A stretch of 64,000 nt of DNA from Thermus arciformis (lineage in GTDB: Bacteria > Deinococcota > Deinococci > Deinococcales > Thermaceae). The notes under the pieces are model-generated. The model was not told where the DNA came from. It searched no databases and saw only the letters and a list, made by a program, of their open reading frames with translations. Shown here piece after piece: positions 8,186 to 18,650 of this stretch; position 1 is the stretch's first letter, and the number at the start of each line of letters is the position of its first letter. Made by a program: the position numbers and the translations under genes. The DNA lies in assembly GCF_900102145.1 (NCBI RefSeq), contig NZ_FNBC01000006.1, positions 17,669 through 81,668 on the forward strand, given 5' to 3'.

Positions 8186-9379
8186 GTGAAACCCCTAAGC
8201 TGGTCCGAGGCGTTCGGTAAAGGCGCGGGAAGGATCCAGGCCTCCACCATCCGGGAGCTGCTCAAGCTCACCCAGCGCCCCGGCGTCCTGAGCTTCGCCG
8301 GGGGGCTCCCCGCCCCGGAGCTCTTCCCCAAGGAGGAGGCGGCGCAAAAGACGGCGGCGATCCTAAGGGAGAAGGGCGAGGTGGCCCTTCAGTACGGGCC
8401 CACGGAGGGCTACTTCCCCTTGCGGGCCTTCGTGGCGGCGTGGCTTGGGGTGGCCCCCGAGGAGGTCCTCATCACCACGGGAAGCCAGCAGGCCCTGGAC
8501 CTCGTGGGCAAGGTCTTCCTGGACGAGGGAAGCCCCGTGCTGCTGGAGGCCCCAAGCTACCTGGGGGCCATCCAGGCCTTCCGCCTCCATGGCCCCCGCT
8601 TCCTCACGGTGCCCACCGGGGAGGAGGGCCCGGACCTGGACGCCCTGGAAGAGGTCCTCAAGAGGGAGCGCCCCCGCTTCCTCTACCTCATCCCCTCCTT
8701 CCAGAACCCCACGGGGGGCCTCATGCCCCTTCCCGCCCGGAAGCGGCTTTTGGAGAGGGTCATGGAGCGGGGCCTCGTGGTGGTGGAGGACGACGCCTAC
8801 CGGGAGCTCTACTTCGGGGAGGCGCGCCTCCCAAGCCTCTTTGAGCTCGCCCGGGAAGCGGGCTACCCCGGGGTCATCTACCTGGGAAGCTTCTCCAAGG
8901 TCCTCTCCCCCGGGCTTCGCGTGGCCTTCGCCGTGGCCCACCCGGAGGCCCTGCAGAAGCTCGTCCAGGCCAAGCAGGGGGCCGACCTCCACACCCCCAT
9001 GCTCAACCAGATGCTGGTCCACGAGCTCCTAAAGGAGGGCTTCTCCGAGCGCTTGGAGCGGGTCCGCAGGGTCTACCGGGAAAAGGCCCAGGCCATGCTG
9101 GAGGCCCTGGACCGGGAGGTGCCCAAGGAGGTGCGCTACACGAGGCCCAAGGGCGGGATGTTCGTCTGGATGGAGCTCCCCAAGGGCCTTTCCGCCGAGG
9201 GCCTCTTCCAAAAGGCCCTCGAGGAGAACGTGGCCTTCGTGCCGGGAGGCCCCTTCTTCGCCAACGGGGGCGGGGAGAACACCCTGAGGCTCTCCTACGC
9301 CACCCTGGACCCGGAGAGGATCATGGAGGGCGTGCGGCGGCTCGGGCGGGCCTTAAAGGGGCTCTTGGCGTTGGTCTAG
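8186..9379 (+). CDS. lysN: 2-aminoadipate / aromatic aminotransferase LysN
   Basis: PLP-dependent fold-type I aminotransferase, 397 residues. It closely matches T. thermophilus LysN, which makes 2-aminoadipate in the alpha-aminoadipate (AAA) lysine pathway and also accepts leucine and aromatic amino acids. Visible motifs: the PLP lysine in LGSFSKVLSPG, PSFQNPTGG for cofactor binding, and the N-terminal substrate-recognition stretch RIQASTIRELL. The known protein begins MKPLSWSEAF, which agrees with GTG at 8186 rather than the upstream ATG at 8180. The 3' end overlaps the convergent restriction gene by 27 bases. Confidence 0.93.
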   Translation: MKPLSWSEAFGKGAGRIQASTIRELLKLTQRPGVLSFAGGLPAPELFPKEEAAQKTAAILREKGEVALQYGPTEGYFPLRAFVAAWLGVAPEEVLITTGSQQALDLVGKVFLDEGSPVLLEAPSYLGAIQAFRLHGPRFLTVPTGEEGPDLDALEEVLKRERPRFLYLIPSFQNPTGGLMPLPARKRLLERVMERGLVVVEDDAYRELYFGEARLPSLFELAREAGYPGVIYLGSFSKVLSPGLRVAFAVAHPEALQKLVQAKQGADLHTPMLNQMLVHELLKEGFSERLERVRRVYREKAQAMLEALDREVPKEVRYTRPKGGMFVWMELPKGLSAEGLFQKALEENVAFVPGGPFFANGGGENTLRLSYATLDPERIMEGVRRLGRALKGLLALV

Positions 9380-10042
9380 GAAGAGGAGGGGCTCTCTTCT
9401 TCTCAGCTCCTCCACCAGGGCGTCTAAAAAGGCTTCTCCCCCCGCCACCGCCTCCTCGGGCCTCAGCAAAAAAGGCCCTCGGCGGGTGTCTATCTCCAAA
9501 ACCCAGCAACCCTCCACGAGGCCTTGGGCCCAGAGGGGAGGGCGTCTTTGCGCAAGGGCGGCGAGTCCCTGCTTGAAGCGGGCGTAGATAGGGGCAAGCT
9601 CATTTTCCCGGGGAGGTTGGTAAACGCCTCCCTTTCGCTTGGTAGGCGCCCCGTAGTCCAGAACCACAACATACCCTACCACCACCTCGGGAAAAAGGAG
9701 TTGGACGGAGGAGACCTCTCCCACCAGATCGTCCAGGCGGTTAGGCCAGGACCCCGAGGGATTTTTCAGGATGGACTTCAGGGAAATGAGAAGCCGCGGT
9801 TTCTTGGGTAAGGAGGAACCCGCTGGGTACACCAACCCCAGGTCCCATTTTTTCTCCCGGGCCAAACCGGGTACGGAAACCTCCTGCTCCAAGTAGGGCC
9901 AAAGATGTGGGGGTAAGCGCTCCCGCAAGCGCTCCTCCAAATACCCCGCCAAAACCCCCTGGCGCCCGCTATCCTGGGAGGAGGTCCGTATCATGTTTTC
10001 TAAAAGCCTTTTCAATCTAACGGCGAGGATGGGGGGCTCCAT
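9353..10042 (-). CDS. Putative type II restriction endonuclease
   Basis: Protein of 229 residues if it begins at the ATG at 10042 (26-base overlap with the methyltransferase), or 213 residues from an ATG at 9996. I do not recognise its exact family. Its place directly after a DNA methyltransferase on the same strand points to the cognate endonuclease. A possible nuclease core is an acidic residue in KKWDLGLVY followed by LLISLKS, a weak PD-(D/E)xK pattern in which the usual acidic residue before xK is Ser. Base composition is unlike the neighbours: bases 9661-9720 are 33/60 GC, with many A/T third positions, which suggests recent acquisition. It overlaps the lysN end by 27 bases. Confidence 0.6.
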   Translation of the reverse strand: MEPPILAVRLKRLLENMIRTSSQDSGRQGVLAGYLEERLRERLPPHLWPYLEQEVSVPGLAREKKWDLGLVYPAGSSLPKKPRLLISLKSILKNPSGSWPNRLDDLVGEVSSVQLLFPEVVVGYVVVLDYGAPTKRKGGVYQPPRENELAPIYARFKQGLAALAQRRPPLWAQGLVEGCWVLEIDTRRGPFLLRPEEAVAGGEAFLDALVEELRRREPLLFLDQRQEPL

Positions 10043-10906
10043 CCAAGACCTCCAGGGAGAACCCGGGGACTTCCTTGGCAAAGCGCTCTTTGGCCAGCTG
10101 AGCGTACCGCGGCACGAGCTCCACGCCCAAAGCCCTCCTCCCCCACCTCGCCGCGGCGATGAGGGTGGTCCCGGTGCCCGCGAAGGGGTCCAACACCACG
10201 TCCCCCACGAAGCTGAACATCCGCACCAAACGCTCGGCGAGCTCCAAAGGGAAGGGGGCGGGGTGGTCCTTGGTGCTCTCCCCGGGGATGTCGTCCCAGA
10301 TCTGCCGGAAGAAGCGGTGAAAGTCCTCCTTGGGAAGGCGGCTCTTCTCCCGCTGCTCCGGCGTGGGCCTGCGGTACCCCCCGGGCTTCCTTTGCATGAG
10401 GACGTACTCAATCTCCGTCTTGATGATGGCCCCGGGCTCGTAGGGCTTGCCCAGGAAAACGCCCCGCCCCTCCACCTCGAGGCTGGCGTTGGTGTGCTTG
10501 TGCCAGATGATGGGGTTCAGGTTGTCAAAGCCCATCTTGCGGCAGCGCACCTGGATGTCGGCGTGGAGGGGGAAGACGAGGTGCCGCCCATAGCGGCGCC
10601 TCGCCACGGCCACGTCCCCCACCACGACGACGAGCCTCCCCCCGGGGACGAGCACCCGGTGGACCTCCCGCCACACCCGGTCCAGCTCGTCCAGGAAGGC
10701 CTCGTAGTCCTCCACGTGGCCGAGTTGCCCCGGGACGTCCTCGTAACGCTTCAGGGTCCAGTAGGGCGGGGAGGTCACCACCAGGTGGACCGAGGCCTCG
10801 GGGAGGGAGGCCAGCACCTCCCGAGCGTCCCCCACGTGGAGGCGGTGAACCCCGGAAGGGGTGCCCTCCCCTTCTAAAAGCAGCTCTTCGGGCCTCGCGA
10901 GGGAGC

Positions 10907-10910
<4 letters not shown>
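10017..10910 (-). CDS. DNA methyltransferase (TSPPYW, beta class)
   Basis: Site-specific DNA methyltransferase, 297 residues. Motif IV TSPPYW at 46-51 comes before motif I DPFAGTGTT at 241-249, the order of beta-class amino-methyltransferases; the Ser-Pro-Pro-Tyr form is more usual for N4-cytosine than N6-adenine enzymes. It would protect the host against the endonuclease encoded behind it. The start ATG at 10910 overlaps the rluD stop as ATGA, so it is translated by coupling to a housekeeping gene. The target sequence cannot be read from the protein. Confidence 0.88.
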
Positions 10911-11842
<932 letters not shown>

Positions 11843-11860
11843 GATAAGGGGAGAAAACCC

Positions 11861-12694
11861 CTACATGAAGCGCTTCCTGCGCTTGTAGGCCTTGACCTCC
11901 TTGAAGCTCTTCCGCCCCCCGCCCTTGGCCACCCCCAGGTAGAACTCCTGCACATCGGGGTTCTCCAGGAGGCTCTTCTGGTCCCCTTCCAGGACGATGC
12001 GCCCCGTCTCCATGATGTAGCCGTAGTGGGCCACGGAAAGGGCCATCCGGGCGTTTTGCTCCACCACCAGGACCGTGACCCCCTCCTCGGCGTTCACCCG
12101 GGCCACGATCCCGAAGATCTCCCGCACGAGGAGGGGGGCAAGGCCCAAGGAAGGCTCGTCCAGAAGGAGAAGGCGGGGCCTGGCGAGGAGGGCCCGGCCG
12201 ATGGCCAGCATCTGCTGCTCCCCTCCCGAGCAGTACCCCGCGAGCCGGTGCCTGAGGTCGGCCAGGCGGGGGAAGTAGTGGTAGATCCGGTCCAGCTCCT
12301 CCTTGAGGTTCACGCCCCTTCGGGTGAGGGTGCCCACCTTGAGGTTCTCCTCCACCGTGAGGTGCTTGAAGACGCGGCGCCCCTCCAGGACCTGCACGAT
12401 GCCCAGCTTGACGATCTCCTCGGGAGGGCGGCCCTGGATGGGCGTTCCCCGGTAGAGGATCTCCCCCCGCACCACCTCCCCGTCCTCGGGGATGAGGAGG
12501 CCGGAGATGGCCCTAAGGGTGGTGGTCTTCCCCGCGCCATTGGGGCCCAGGAGGGCGGTGATCCTCCCCTCGGGCACCTTCAGGGAGACCCCGCGGAGCA
12601 CCTGGATGATGTCGTGGTAGACCACCTCAATGTTGTTGACGAGGAGGAGGATGGGGCCGAGGTCCTCAGGGCGGGTGGGGTTAAGGGTGTCCAT
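11861..12694 (-). CDS. livF: Branched-chain amino acid type ABC transporter ATPase (LivF)
   Basis: ATP-binding protein of the LivF type, 277 residues. Walker [10 protein letters not shown], signature CSGGEQQ and Walker B LLLLDEP are intact. It is longer than the usual LivF (about 235 residues): there are some 20 extra residues at the N-terminus and a C-terminal tail rich in Lys, Arg and Gly (KSFKEVKAYKRRKRFM). The gene is the last of the liv operon, 44 bases after the binding-protein gene. A basic tail could contact lipid or the permease; this is only inference. Confidence 0.88.
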   Translation of the reverse strand: MDTLNPTRPEDLGPILLLVNNIEVVYHDIIQVLRGVSLKVPEGRITALLGPNGAGKTTTLRAISGLLIPEDGEVVRGEILYRGTPIQGRPPEEIVKLGIVQVLEGRRVFKHLTVEENLKVGTLTRRGVNLKEELDRIYHYFPRLADLRHRLAGYCSGGEQQMLAIGRALLARPRLLLLDEPSLGLAPLLVREIFGIVARVNAEEGVTVLVVEQNARMALSVAHYGYIMETGRIVLEGDQKSLLENPDVQEFYLGVAKGGGRKSFKEVKAYKRRKRFM

Positions 12695-12738
12695 GGCCTT
12701 TCAGGGAAGGGGCCCGGGGCGCCCCGGGCCCCTGGGGT

Positions 12739-13935
12739 TTACTTGCCGTAGTGCACCTTGCGGAAGAGGGCCGAGGTGAAGGGCTCGGAGACGGGGACGA
12801 AGCGGCCCCCCTTGGCCTCGAGGATCCGGAGGCCCTCCGCCCCGGTGTGCTCGCTCTTGGTGAAGTCAATCTCAATACCCTGCTTGGTGGAAACGGCGAA
12901 ACCCGGCTTAAAGGCGTTGGGCCCGTTCATGCCGACGATGGCCTGGTACACGGTCTCGTTGGTGACCCGCTTGAACCGCTCCTGGGCCCTGCGGATGGCC
13001 TCCACGGCAATGGCCGCGGCGAGCATCCCATTGGTGTAGTTGGTGCTCTCGGCGATGGCCTGGGGCCGGCCGTACTTCTGGGCGATCTCCTTCTGCAGGC
13101 GGATGCCCGGCGCGTCCTCGTGGTACATGTAGAAGCTCGTGGCCCAGAGGAAGCCCTCCGCCGCGTCCCCCGCCAGCTTGATGAGGTCGGGGCCTCCCGT
13201 GTAGTGGGCCCCCAGGTGGCGCATCTTCAGGCCCAGACGCTTGGCGTCCTTGAGGATGTTGGCCACGGGACCGGCCACGTTCTGGTGGACCACGTACTCC
13301 ACCCCCGCCTGCTCAAAGCGCTTGAGGAGGGCGGTGTTGTCCAGGTTGCCGCTCCCCACCTCCTGGACGTCCACGATCTGAAGCCCGAGCTCCCGGGCGG
13401 CCTTCCTCGCGTCCTCCACCGGGGCCCGGCCGAAGGGGGAGGGGTTCACCACCAGGGCCACCTTGGCCCCCTTCTTCTGCTTGGCGATGTACTCCAGGAG
13501 GGCCACCACCTGCTCCGAGTAGGTGGAGGTGGGGATGAAGAAGTAGTCGTTGTTGGGGGGGTCCACAAGCTCCACGTGCATGGAGGCGGGGATGGTGGGG
13601 ATCTTGAGCTCCTGGATCAGGGCCTTGAGCTGCAGGTTCGCCCCGGTGGAGTAGGAGAGGAAGACGGGGATCTTGAAGCGGTCCACCGCCTCCTCAAAGA
13701 AGCGCTGGGTGTTGGCGTTGTTGTACTGGTCGTCCCGCACCACGCAGTTGAAGACCACCCCGGGCACGAGCTTCCGCTCGTTGGCCCACTTGCAGTAGTC
13801 CTCCACCGCCGCCCCGTAAGGGGCCCCAGCGTCCGAGGTGGGCCCGGTGATGGCCCCCGACCAGAAGAGGGTCACCTGCTGCTGGCCCAAGGCCAACCCT
13901 AAAACCGCCGCGATGCCTGCCAGTGTCCTCCGCAT
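12739..13935 (-). CDS. livK: ABC transporter substrate-binding protein (LivK type)
   Basis: Periplasmic binding protein of the branched-chain amino acid/amide class, 398 residues. An N-terminal signal peptide (MRRTLAGIAAVLGLALG) is followed by a mature part opening with QQVTLFWSGAITG. There is no lipobox cysteine, so the protein is probably released. A purine-rich ribosome site (GGGAGGGAAC) precedes the ATG. It lies between livM and livF. The ligand is uncertain: the operon contains an acyl-CoA ligase, so the cargo may be a carboxylic acid rather than an amino acid. Confidence 0.85.
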   Translation of the reverse strand: MRRTLAGIAAVLGLALGQQQVTLFWSGAITGPTSDAGAPYGAAVEDYCKWANERKLVPGVVFNCVVRDDQYNNANTQRFFEEAVDRFKIPVFLSYSTGANLQLKALIQELKIPTIPASMHVELVDPPNNDYFFIPTSTYSEQVVALLEYIAKQKKGAKVALVVNPSPFGRAPVEDARKAARELGLQIVDVQEVGSGNLDNTALLKRFEQAGVEYVVHQNVAGPVANILKDAKRLGLKMRHLGAHYTGGPDLIKLAGDAAEGFLWATSFYMYHEDAPGIRLQKEIAQKYGRPQAIAESTNYTNGMLAAAIAVEAIRRAQERFKRVTNETVYQAIVGMNGPNAFKPGFAVSTKQGIEIDFTKSEHTGAEGLRILEAKGGRFVPVSEPFTSALFRKVHYGK

Positions 13936-13973
13936 ACGTTCCCTCCCTTCACCAACCCCATGAGGGGGGTTGC

Positions 13974-15041
13974 CTAGTACCTAAAGGGCCAGGTGCGGAA
14001 GTAGCTTCGCACCAGGCGCCACCAGTTGTAAAGCCCCCTAGGCTCAAACACCAGGAAGAGGACGATGACGAGGCCGAAGGCGAAGGGACGGAGGGCGCTC
14101 GCCACGTCCACCCCAGCCACGCTGAAGCCCAGGGCCTTGATGAGGTTGGAAAGGGCCTCCATGTTCACGTCCAGAAGCTCCAAAAAGGCGGGCCCCAGGA
14201 AGCTTCCCACCAGGGTCCCGAGCCCCCCCACGATGGCCATGGCCAGGAGCTTGATGGAGACGGCGAAGGTGTAGTCCTCTATGACCACCGCCCGGGAGAG
14301 GTAGGCGTAAAGCACCCCGGCCACCCCGGCGTAGAAGGCCCCCAGGGCGAAGGCGAAGAGCTTGGTGCGCCCCGGGTCCATGCCCATGGCGTCCGCCGCC
14401 CGGTCGTTGTCCCGCACGGCCACCAGGGCCCTCCCGTACCTGGTGCGCAGAAGGTTGCGCCAGAAAAGGGCCAGAAGGACCAGCACGGCGAGGCTCACGT
14501 AGTACCAGAAGTGGTAGTGGTTGCGGAAACCCACCTCGTACCCCAGAAAGCTCACCCGGGGCAGGTCCATGGCCCCCCCCTGCCGTAAAAGGGGCATATG
14601 CCCCACGGTCCATTCAAAGACCATCTGGAAGGCCAGGGTGGCCATGGCCAAATAGAGGTGCTTCACCCTAAGGCTCGGGATGCCCACAAGAAAACCGAAG
14701 AAGGCCGCCACCAGGCCCCCCAAGGGAAGAACCAGCCAGAAGGGCAGGCCCTGGGGGGCGAGAAGGGCCGCGGTGTACGCCCCCACCCCCATGAAGGCCG
14801 CCTGGCCGATGTTGATGAGCCCCGCATACCCCGTGGTGACGTTGAGCCCCAAGACGGCGAGGCTGTAGACCAGGATCAGGTCCAGGATGAAGACCTGAGT
14901 GCGGGAAAGAAACTGGGGGAGCACCAGGAGAAAGGCCAGGAAGAGGAGCAGAGAGACCAGCTCCCGGTGAGTGGCGAAGAGGCTCGCGTCCTCCTCGTAC
15001 CGGGTGCGGTAGTTTCCGGTCTGGGCCCAGGGGTTCTTCAT
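13974..15041 (-). CDS. livM: ABC transporter permease (LivM)
   Basis: Membrane permease of the LivM type, 355 residues, with about nine to ten hydrophobic segments after a 30-residue polar N-terminus. The region LNVTTGYAGLINIGQAAFMGVGAY near residue 70 is the family hallmark. It starts 4 bases inside the end of livH (ATGA overlap). With LivH it forms the transmembrane channel of the transporter served by LivG and LivF. Confidence 0.9.
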   Translation of the reverse strand: MKNPWAQTGNYRTRYEEDASLFATHRELVSLLLFLAFLLVLPQFLSRTQVFILDLILVYSLAVLGLNVTTGYAGLINIGQAAFMGVGAYTAALLAPQGLPFWLVLPLGGLVAAFFGFLVGIPSLRVKHLYLAMATLAFQMVFEWTVGHMPLLRQGGAMDLPRVSFLGYEVGFRNHYHFWYYVSLAVLVLLALFWRNLLRTRYGRALVAVRDNDRAADAMGMDPGRTKLFAFALGAFYAGVAGVLYAYLSRAVVIEDYTFAVSIKLLAMAIVGGLGTLVGSFLGPAFLELLDVNMEALSNLIKALGFSVAGVDVASALRPFAFGLVIVLFLVFEPRGLYNWWRLVRSYFRTWPFRY

Positions 15042-15931
15042 ACGCGCTCAATCTCCTCCGTGCCGAAAAGCCCGTGGGGCTTGAACCAAAGGACGAGAAG
15101 GAGGACCAGGAAGGGGAAGACGTCCCGGGTTCCCCCGCCGGGGACAAAGGGGTCCAGGTAGCCCGCCGCCAGGTTCTCCAAGACGCCGATGATGATCCCC
15201 GCCACCACCGCCCCGGGGATGGAGTCCAGCCCCCCCAGGATGACCACGGGGAAGACCTTAAGGCCAATGTGCACCAGCCCGTCCAGGTTCAGGCCGGAGA
15301 TGGTGCCCACCACGATCCCCGCCGCCGCCGCGGTGAGCCCTGCCGCCGCCCAGGCCAGGGCGAAGACCTTCTCCACGGAAACCCCGAGGCTTAAGGCCGC
15401 CATCTGGTCGTCGGCCACGCTCCGCATGGCGATCCCTAAGGTGGAGCGCTGGAAGAACCAGGTGAAGAGGACGAGGAAGCCCAGGGTAAAGGCCACGGCG
15501 AGAAGCTGGGCGTAGGAAACCTGCACCCCAAGGACGCTCACCCCCCCAGGGGGCAGGAAGGCGGGGTAGCTGAAGTTGCCCGCCCCGAAGGGGGTGAGGT
15601 GGATCAAGCCGTCAAGGAGGGAGGCGAGGCCGATGGTGGCCATGATGACCGAGATGATGGGCTGGCCCACCATGCGCTTCAGGAAGACCCGCTCCACCCC
15701 GAAGCCCAACAGGGCGGTGAGGGCCAAGGCCAAGGCCGCCGCCAGCAAGAAGGGGGCGCCCAAGGAGGCCATGGCCCAGTAGGCCAGGAAGGCCCCGATG
15801 GCGATGAACTGCCCCTGGGCGAAGTTCACCACCCGGCTCGCCTTGTAGATGAGGACGAAGCCCAAGGCGGCGAGGGCGTAGACGAGCCCCAGCACCACCC
15901 CCGAGAAGAGAAGCTGCAGGAAGAAGCTCAC
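15038..15931 (-). CDS. livH: ABC transporter permease (LivH)
   Basis: Membrane permease of the LivH type, 297 residues from the GTG at 15931, which overlaps the stop of the acyl-CoA ligase gene as GTGA. The N-terminal part has ALGFVLIYKASRVVNFAQGQ, the hallmark of the family. About eight membrane segments are visible. The frame is open upstream of the GTG, but that part lies inside the ligase gene and is not needed. Confidence 0.9.
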   Translation of the reverse strand: MSFFLQLLFSGVVLGLVYALAALGFVLIYKASRVVNFAQGQFIAIGAFLAYWAMASLGAPFLLAAALALALTALLGFGVERVFLKRMVGQPIISVIMATIGLASLLDGLIHLTPFGAGNFSYPAFLPPGGVSVLGVQVSYAQLLAVAFTLGFLVLFTWFFQRSTLGIAMRSVADDQMAALSLGVSVEKVFALAWAAAGLTAAAAGIVVGTISGLNLDGLVHIGLKVFPVVILGGLDSIPGAVVAGIIIGVLENLAAGYLDPFVPGGGTRDVFPFLVLLLVLWFKPHGLFGTEEIERV

Positions 15932-17862
15932 GCGGGCACCTCCTCCCTCAGGTCCCACACGGGCACCCGGGCCCGAAGCCGCTGGACGCTCCCGTCTTGG
16001 TAGCGGTACTCCGCCTCCACCTCCACCTCCTGGGCGCCGGAGTAGAGGGCCTCCACCAGGGGGGCGTACTTCTTGGCGATGAGGCCCCGGCGCACCTTGC
16101 CCGTGCGGGTAAGCTCCTCGTCGTCGGCGTCAAGGAGCTTGTAGAGGAGGACAAAGCGGCGGACCCTAAGCTCCTCCGGAAGCCCCTGGTTCACCTTCTC
16201 CACCTCCTTGCGGATGAGCTCGGCCACCTCGGGCTTCAAGGAGAGGTCCAGGTAGGTGGTGTAGGCCAGGCCCCGGTCCTCGGCCCACTTGCCCACGGTC
16301 TGGGGGTCTATGTTGAGGAAGGCCGCCAGATAGGGCTTCCGGTCCCCGAAGACCACCGCCTCCTTGATGTAGGGGGAGAACTTGAGCTTGTTCTCCACGA
16401 ACTGGGGGCTGAAGACCGTGCCCTTCTCCGTGCGCATCACGTCGGAGAGGCGGTCAATGACCACCAGGTGGCCGTCCTCCGTGAGGTAGCCCGCGTCCCC
16501 GGTGTGGAGCCACCCGTCCCCGAAGGTCTCCTGGGTGGCCTCGGGCCTCTCCCAGTACCCGGCGCAAACGGCGTCGGAGCGGCAGAGGATCTCCCCCTCC
16601 TCGCTGATCCGCACCTCCGTCCCGGGGATGGGGAGGCCCACGGTCTCGTGGCGCACGTCCCCATCCCGGTGGACGAAGGCGATGCCGATGATCTCCGTCT
16701 GGCCGTAGATCTGCTTGAGGTTGACCCCGATGGCGTGGAAGAAACGGAAGACGTCGGGGCCCAAAGCGGCCCCCCCGGTGTAGGCCCGGCGGAGGCGGAG
16801 GAAGCCCAGCTGGTCCCGCAAGGGCTTGAAGAGGACCTGGTCGGCGAACCAGTAGGCGAGGCGAAGCCCTAGGGGCATGGGCTTCCCCCGCATGCGGTAG
16901 TCCGCCGCCCAGTAGCCGAGGCGCAAAAGCCGCTCGTAGACAAAGCGGTTGAAGGCGTAGCTTTCCGAGATCCGCACCCAGATCTGGCTCTGGATCCCCT
17001 CCCAGACCCTGGGCGGGCTGAACATCACGTGGGGGCCGATCTCCTTGAGGTCCTGCATGGCGGTCTCCACGGCCTCGGGGAAGTTCACGGCGAACCCCCC
17101 GGTGAGGGCCATGGCCACGGACATCATCTGCTCCCCGATCCAGGCCAGGGGGAGGAAGGAGAGGTAGTCGTCCGTGGGGAGGAGGGGGTCCACCTCCTGC
17201 AGGGCCACCCCCATGTGGATGAGGTTGCGGTGGCGGAGCATGGCCGCCTTGGGGCGCCCCGTGGTGCCGGAGGTGGAGGAGAGGTGGCAGACCTCCTCGG
17301 GGTTCGCTTCCAGGAGGAGCTTCTCCACCGCGTCCGGGTGCTTCCTCCGGTGCTCCCGCCCCCGCTCCAGCACCTCGGCGAAGGAGAGGAGCCAGGGGTC
17401 CTTGTAGCCCCGCATCCCCTTCTCGTCCTCGTAGATCACGTAGCGAACGTGGGGGATCTCGCTTCGGATCTCGTAGAGCTTGTCCACCTGCTCCTGGTCC
17501 TCGGCGAGGACCACGCTCGCCCCCGTGTACTGGAGCATGTAGGCGATCTCGGGGGGGAGGCTGCTCTGGTAAACCCCCACGCTGATCCCCCGCACCGCCT
17601 GGGCCCCGAGCTCGGCGTAGAGCCATTCGGGGATGTTGTCGGCGATGACGGCGAGCCGCTCCCCCGGCCCAAACCCCAGGGAGAGGAGGCCGTGGGCGAA
17701 GAGGAGGACGTTCTCGTAGTACTGGGCGTAGGTGATCTCGTTCCAGATGCCGTAGTCCTTCTCCCGGAGGGCCACCCGGTCCCCTTCCTGCTCCGCCCTT
17801 AGCCTCAGGAGCTGGGGCAGGGTGTAGCGCTTCATCTCGTAGGAGGGCCTCAAGGCCTTCAC
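15928..17862 (-). CDS. AMP-dependent acyl-CoA synthetase
   Basis: Long-chain-type acyl-CoA synthetase, 644 residues. The AMP-binding motif STSGTTGRPKAAM lies near residue 195; GQTEII near 395 and the later TGDAGYLTEDGHLVVIDR are the adenylation core. It activates a carboxylic acid to its CoA thioester in the cytoplasm. It lies within the liv operon, with GTGA overlaps on both sides: it starts at GTG 17862 inside the livG end and its stop overlaps livH. That tight placing suggests that the transported compound is activated on entry. Substrate (fatty, aromatic or branched acid) cannot be decided from sequence. Confidence 0.88.
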   Translation of the reverse strand: MKALRPSYEMKRYTLPQLLRLRAEQEGDRVALREKDYGIWNEITYAQYYENVLLFAHGLLSLGFGPGERLAVIADNIPEWLYAELGAQAVRGISVGVYQSSLPPEIAYMLQYTGASVVLAEDQEQVDKLYEIRSEIPHVRYVIYEDEKGMRGYKDPWLLSFAEVLERGREHRRKHPDAVEKLLLEANPEEVCHLSSTSGTTGRPKAAMLRHRNLIHMGVALQEVDPLLPTDDYLSFLPLAWIGEQMMSVAMALTGGFAVNFPEAVETAMQDLKEIGPHVMFSPPRVWEGIQSQIWVRISESYAFNRFVYERLLRLGYWAADYRMRGKPMPLGLRLAYWFADQVLFKPLRDQLGFLRLRRAYTGGAALGPDVFRFFHAIGVNLKQIYGQTEIIGIAFVHRDGDVRHETVGLPIPGTEVRISEEGEILCRSDAVCAGYWERPEATQETFGDGWLHTGDAGYLTEDGHLVVIDRLSDVMRTEKGTVFSPQFVENKLKFSPYIKEAVVFGDRKPYLAAFLNIDPQTVGKWAEDRGLAYTTYLDLSLKPEVAELIRKEVEKVNQGLPEELRVRRFVLLYKLLDADDEELTRTGKVRRGLIAKKYAPLVEALYSGAQEVEVEAEYRYQDGSVQRLRARVPVWDLREEVPA

Positions 17863-18620
17863 GCTTCCACCCCCAGATAGGCCTCCTGCACCCTGGGGTT
17901 CTTCGCCACCTCCTCGGGCCTCCCCTCGGCGATGACCTGGCCGAAGTCCAGGACGTAGACCCGGTCGGAGATGTCCATGACCACCCCCAGGTCGTGCTCA
18001 ATGAGGATCACCGTGGTGCCCCGGGCCCGGATCTCCAGGACGAAACGCACCATGTCCTCCTTTTCCTCGAGGGTCATCCCGGCCATGGGCTCGTCCAGGA
18101 GGAGGAGCTTGGGGGAAAGGGCCAGGGCCCGGGCCACCTCCACCCGCTTCCTCACCCCGTAGGGGAGGTTCCCCACCAGGGCCTTGCGGTAAGGCTCCAG
18201 CTCCATGAAGTCAATGACCTCCTCCACGGCCCGGCGGTTTTCCACCTCCTTTTTCAGGGCCTTCCCGTAGAAGACCCCGGCGGCGAGGAGGCCGTAGCTC
18301 AGGTGGGTGTGCCGGGCCAGCATGAGGTTTTCCAGCACGGTGAGGCCTGAGAAGAGCTCTATGTTTTGAAAGGCGCGGGCGACCCCCAGCTTGGTGATGG
18401 CGTGAGGGCTCGCCCGGGTGATCTCCTGCCCCTCAAAGAGGATGCGTCCTCGCTGGGGATGGTAGAAGCCGGAGATGCAGTTCAAAAGGCTCGTCTTCCC
18501 CGCCCCGTTGGGCCCGATCACCGAGACGAGCTCCCCCCTTTCCACCCGCAGGGAGACCCCGGCGAGGGCCGCCACGCCGCCAAAGGTTAAGGTGATGCGC
18601 TCCACGGAAAGCTGGGCCAC
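17859..18620 (-). CDS. livG: Branched-chain amino acid type ABC transporter ATPase (LivG)
   Basis: ATP-binding protein of the LivG type, 253 residues. Walker [10 protein letters not shown], a LivG-like signature region LPYGVRKRVEVARAL in place of LSGGQ, and Walker B LLLLDEPMAGM are present. First gene of the operon livG-ligase-livH-livM-livK-livF. The start is a GTG at 18620 with GGAGGAG just before it. A near-perfect housekeeping promoter lies upstream. Confidence 0.9.
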   Translation of the reverse strand: MAQLSVERITLTFGGVAALAGVSLRVERGELVSVIGPNGAGKTSLLNCISGFYHPQRGRILFEGQEITRASPHAITKLGVARAFQNIELFSGLTVLENLMLARHTHLSYGLLAAGVFYGKALKKEVENRRAVEEVIDFMELEPYRKALVGNLPYGVRKRVEVARALALSPKLLLLDEPMAGMTLEEKEDMVRFVLEIRARGTTVILIEHDLGVVMDISDRVYVLDFGQVIAEGRPEEVAKNPRVQEAYLGVEA

Positions 18621-18650
18621 GGGCTCCTCCCTAACGACCGTTTACCGGGG

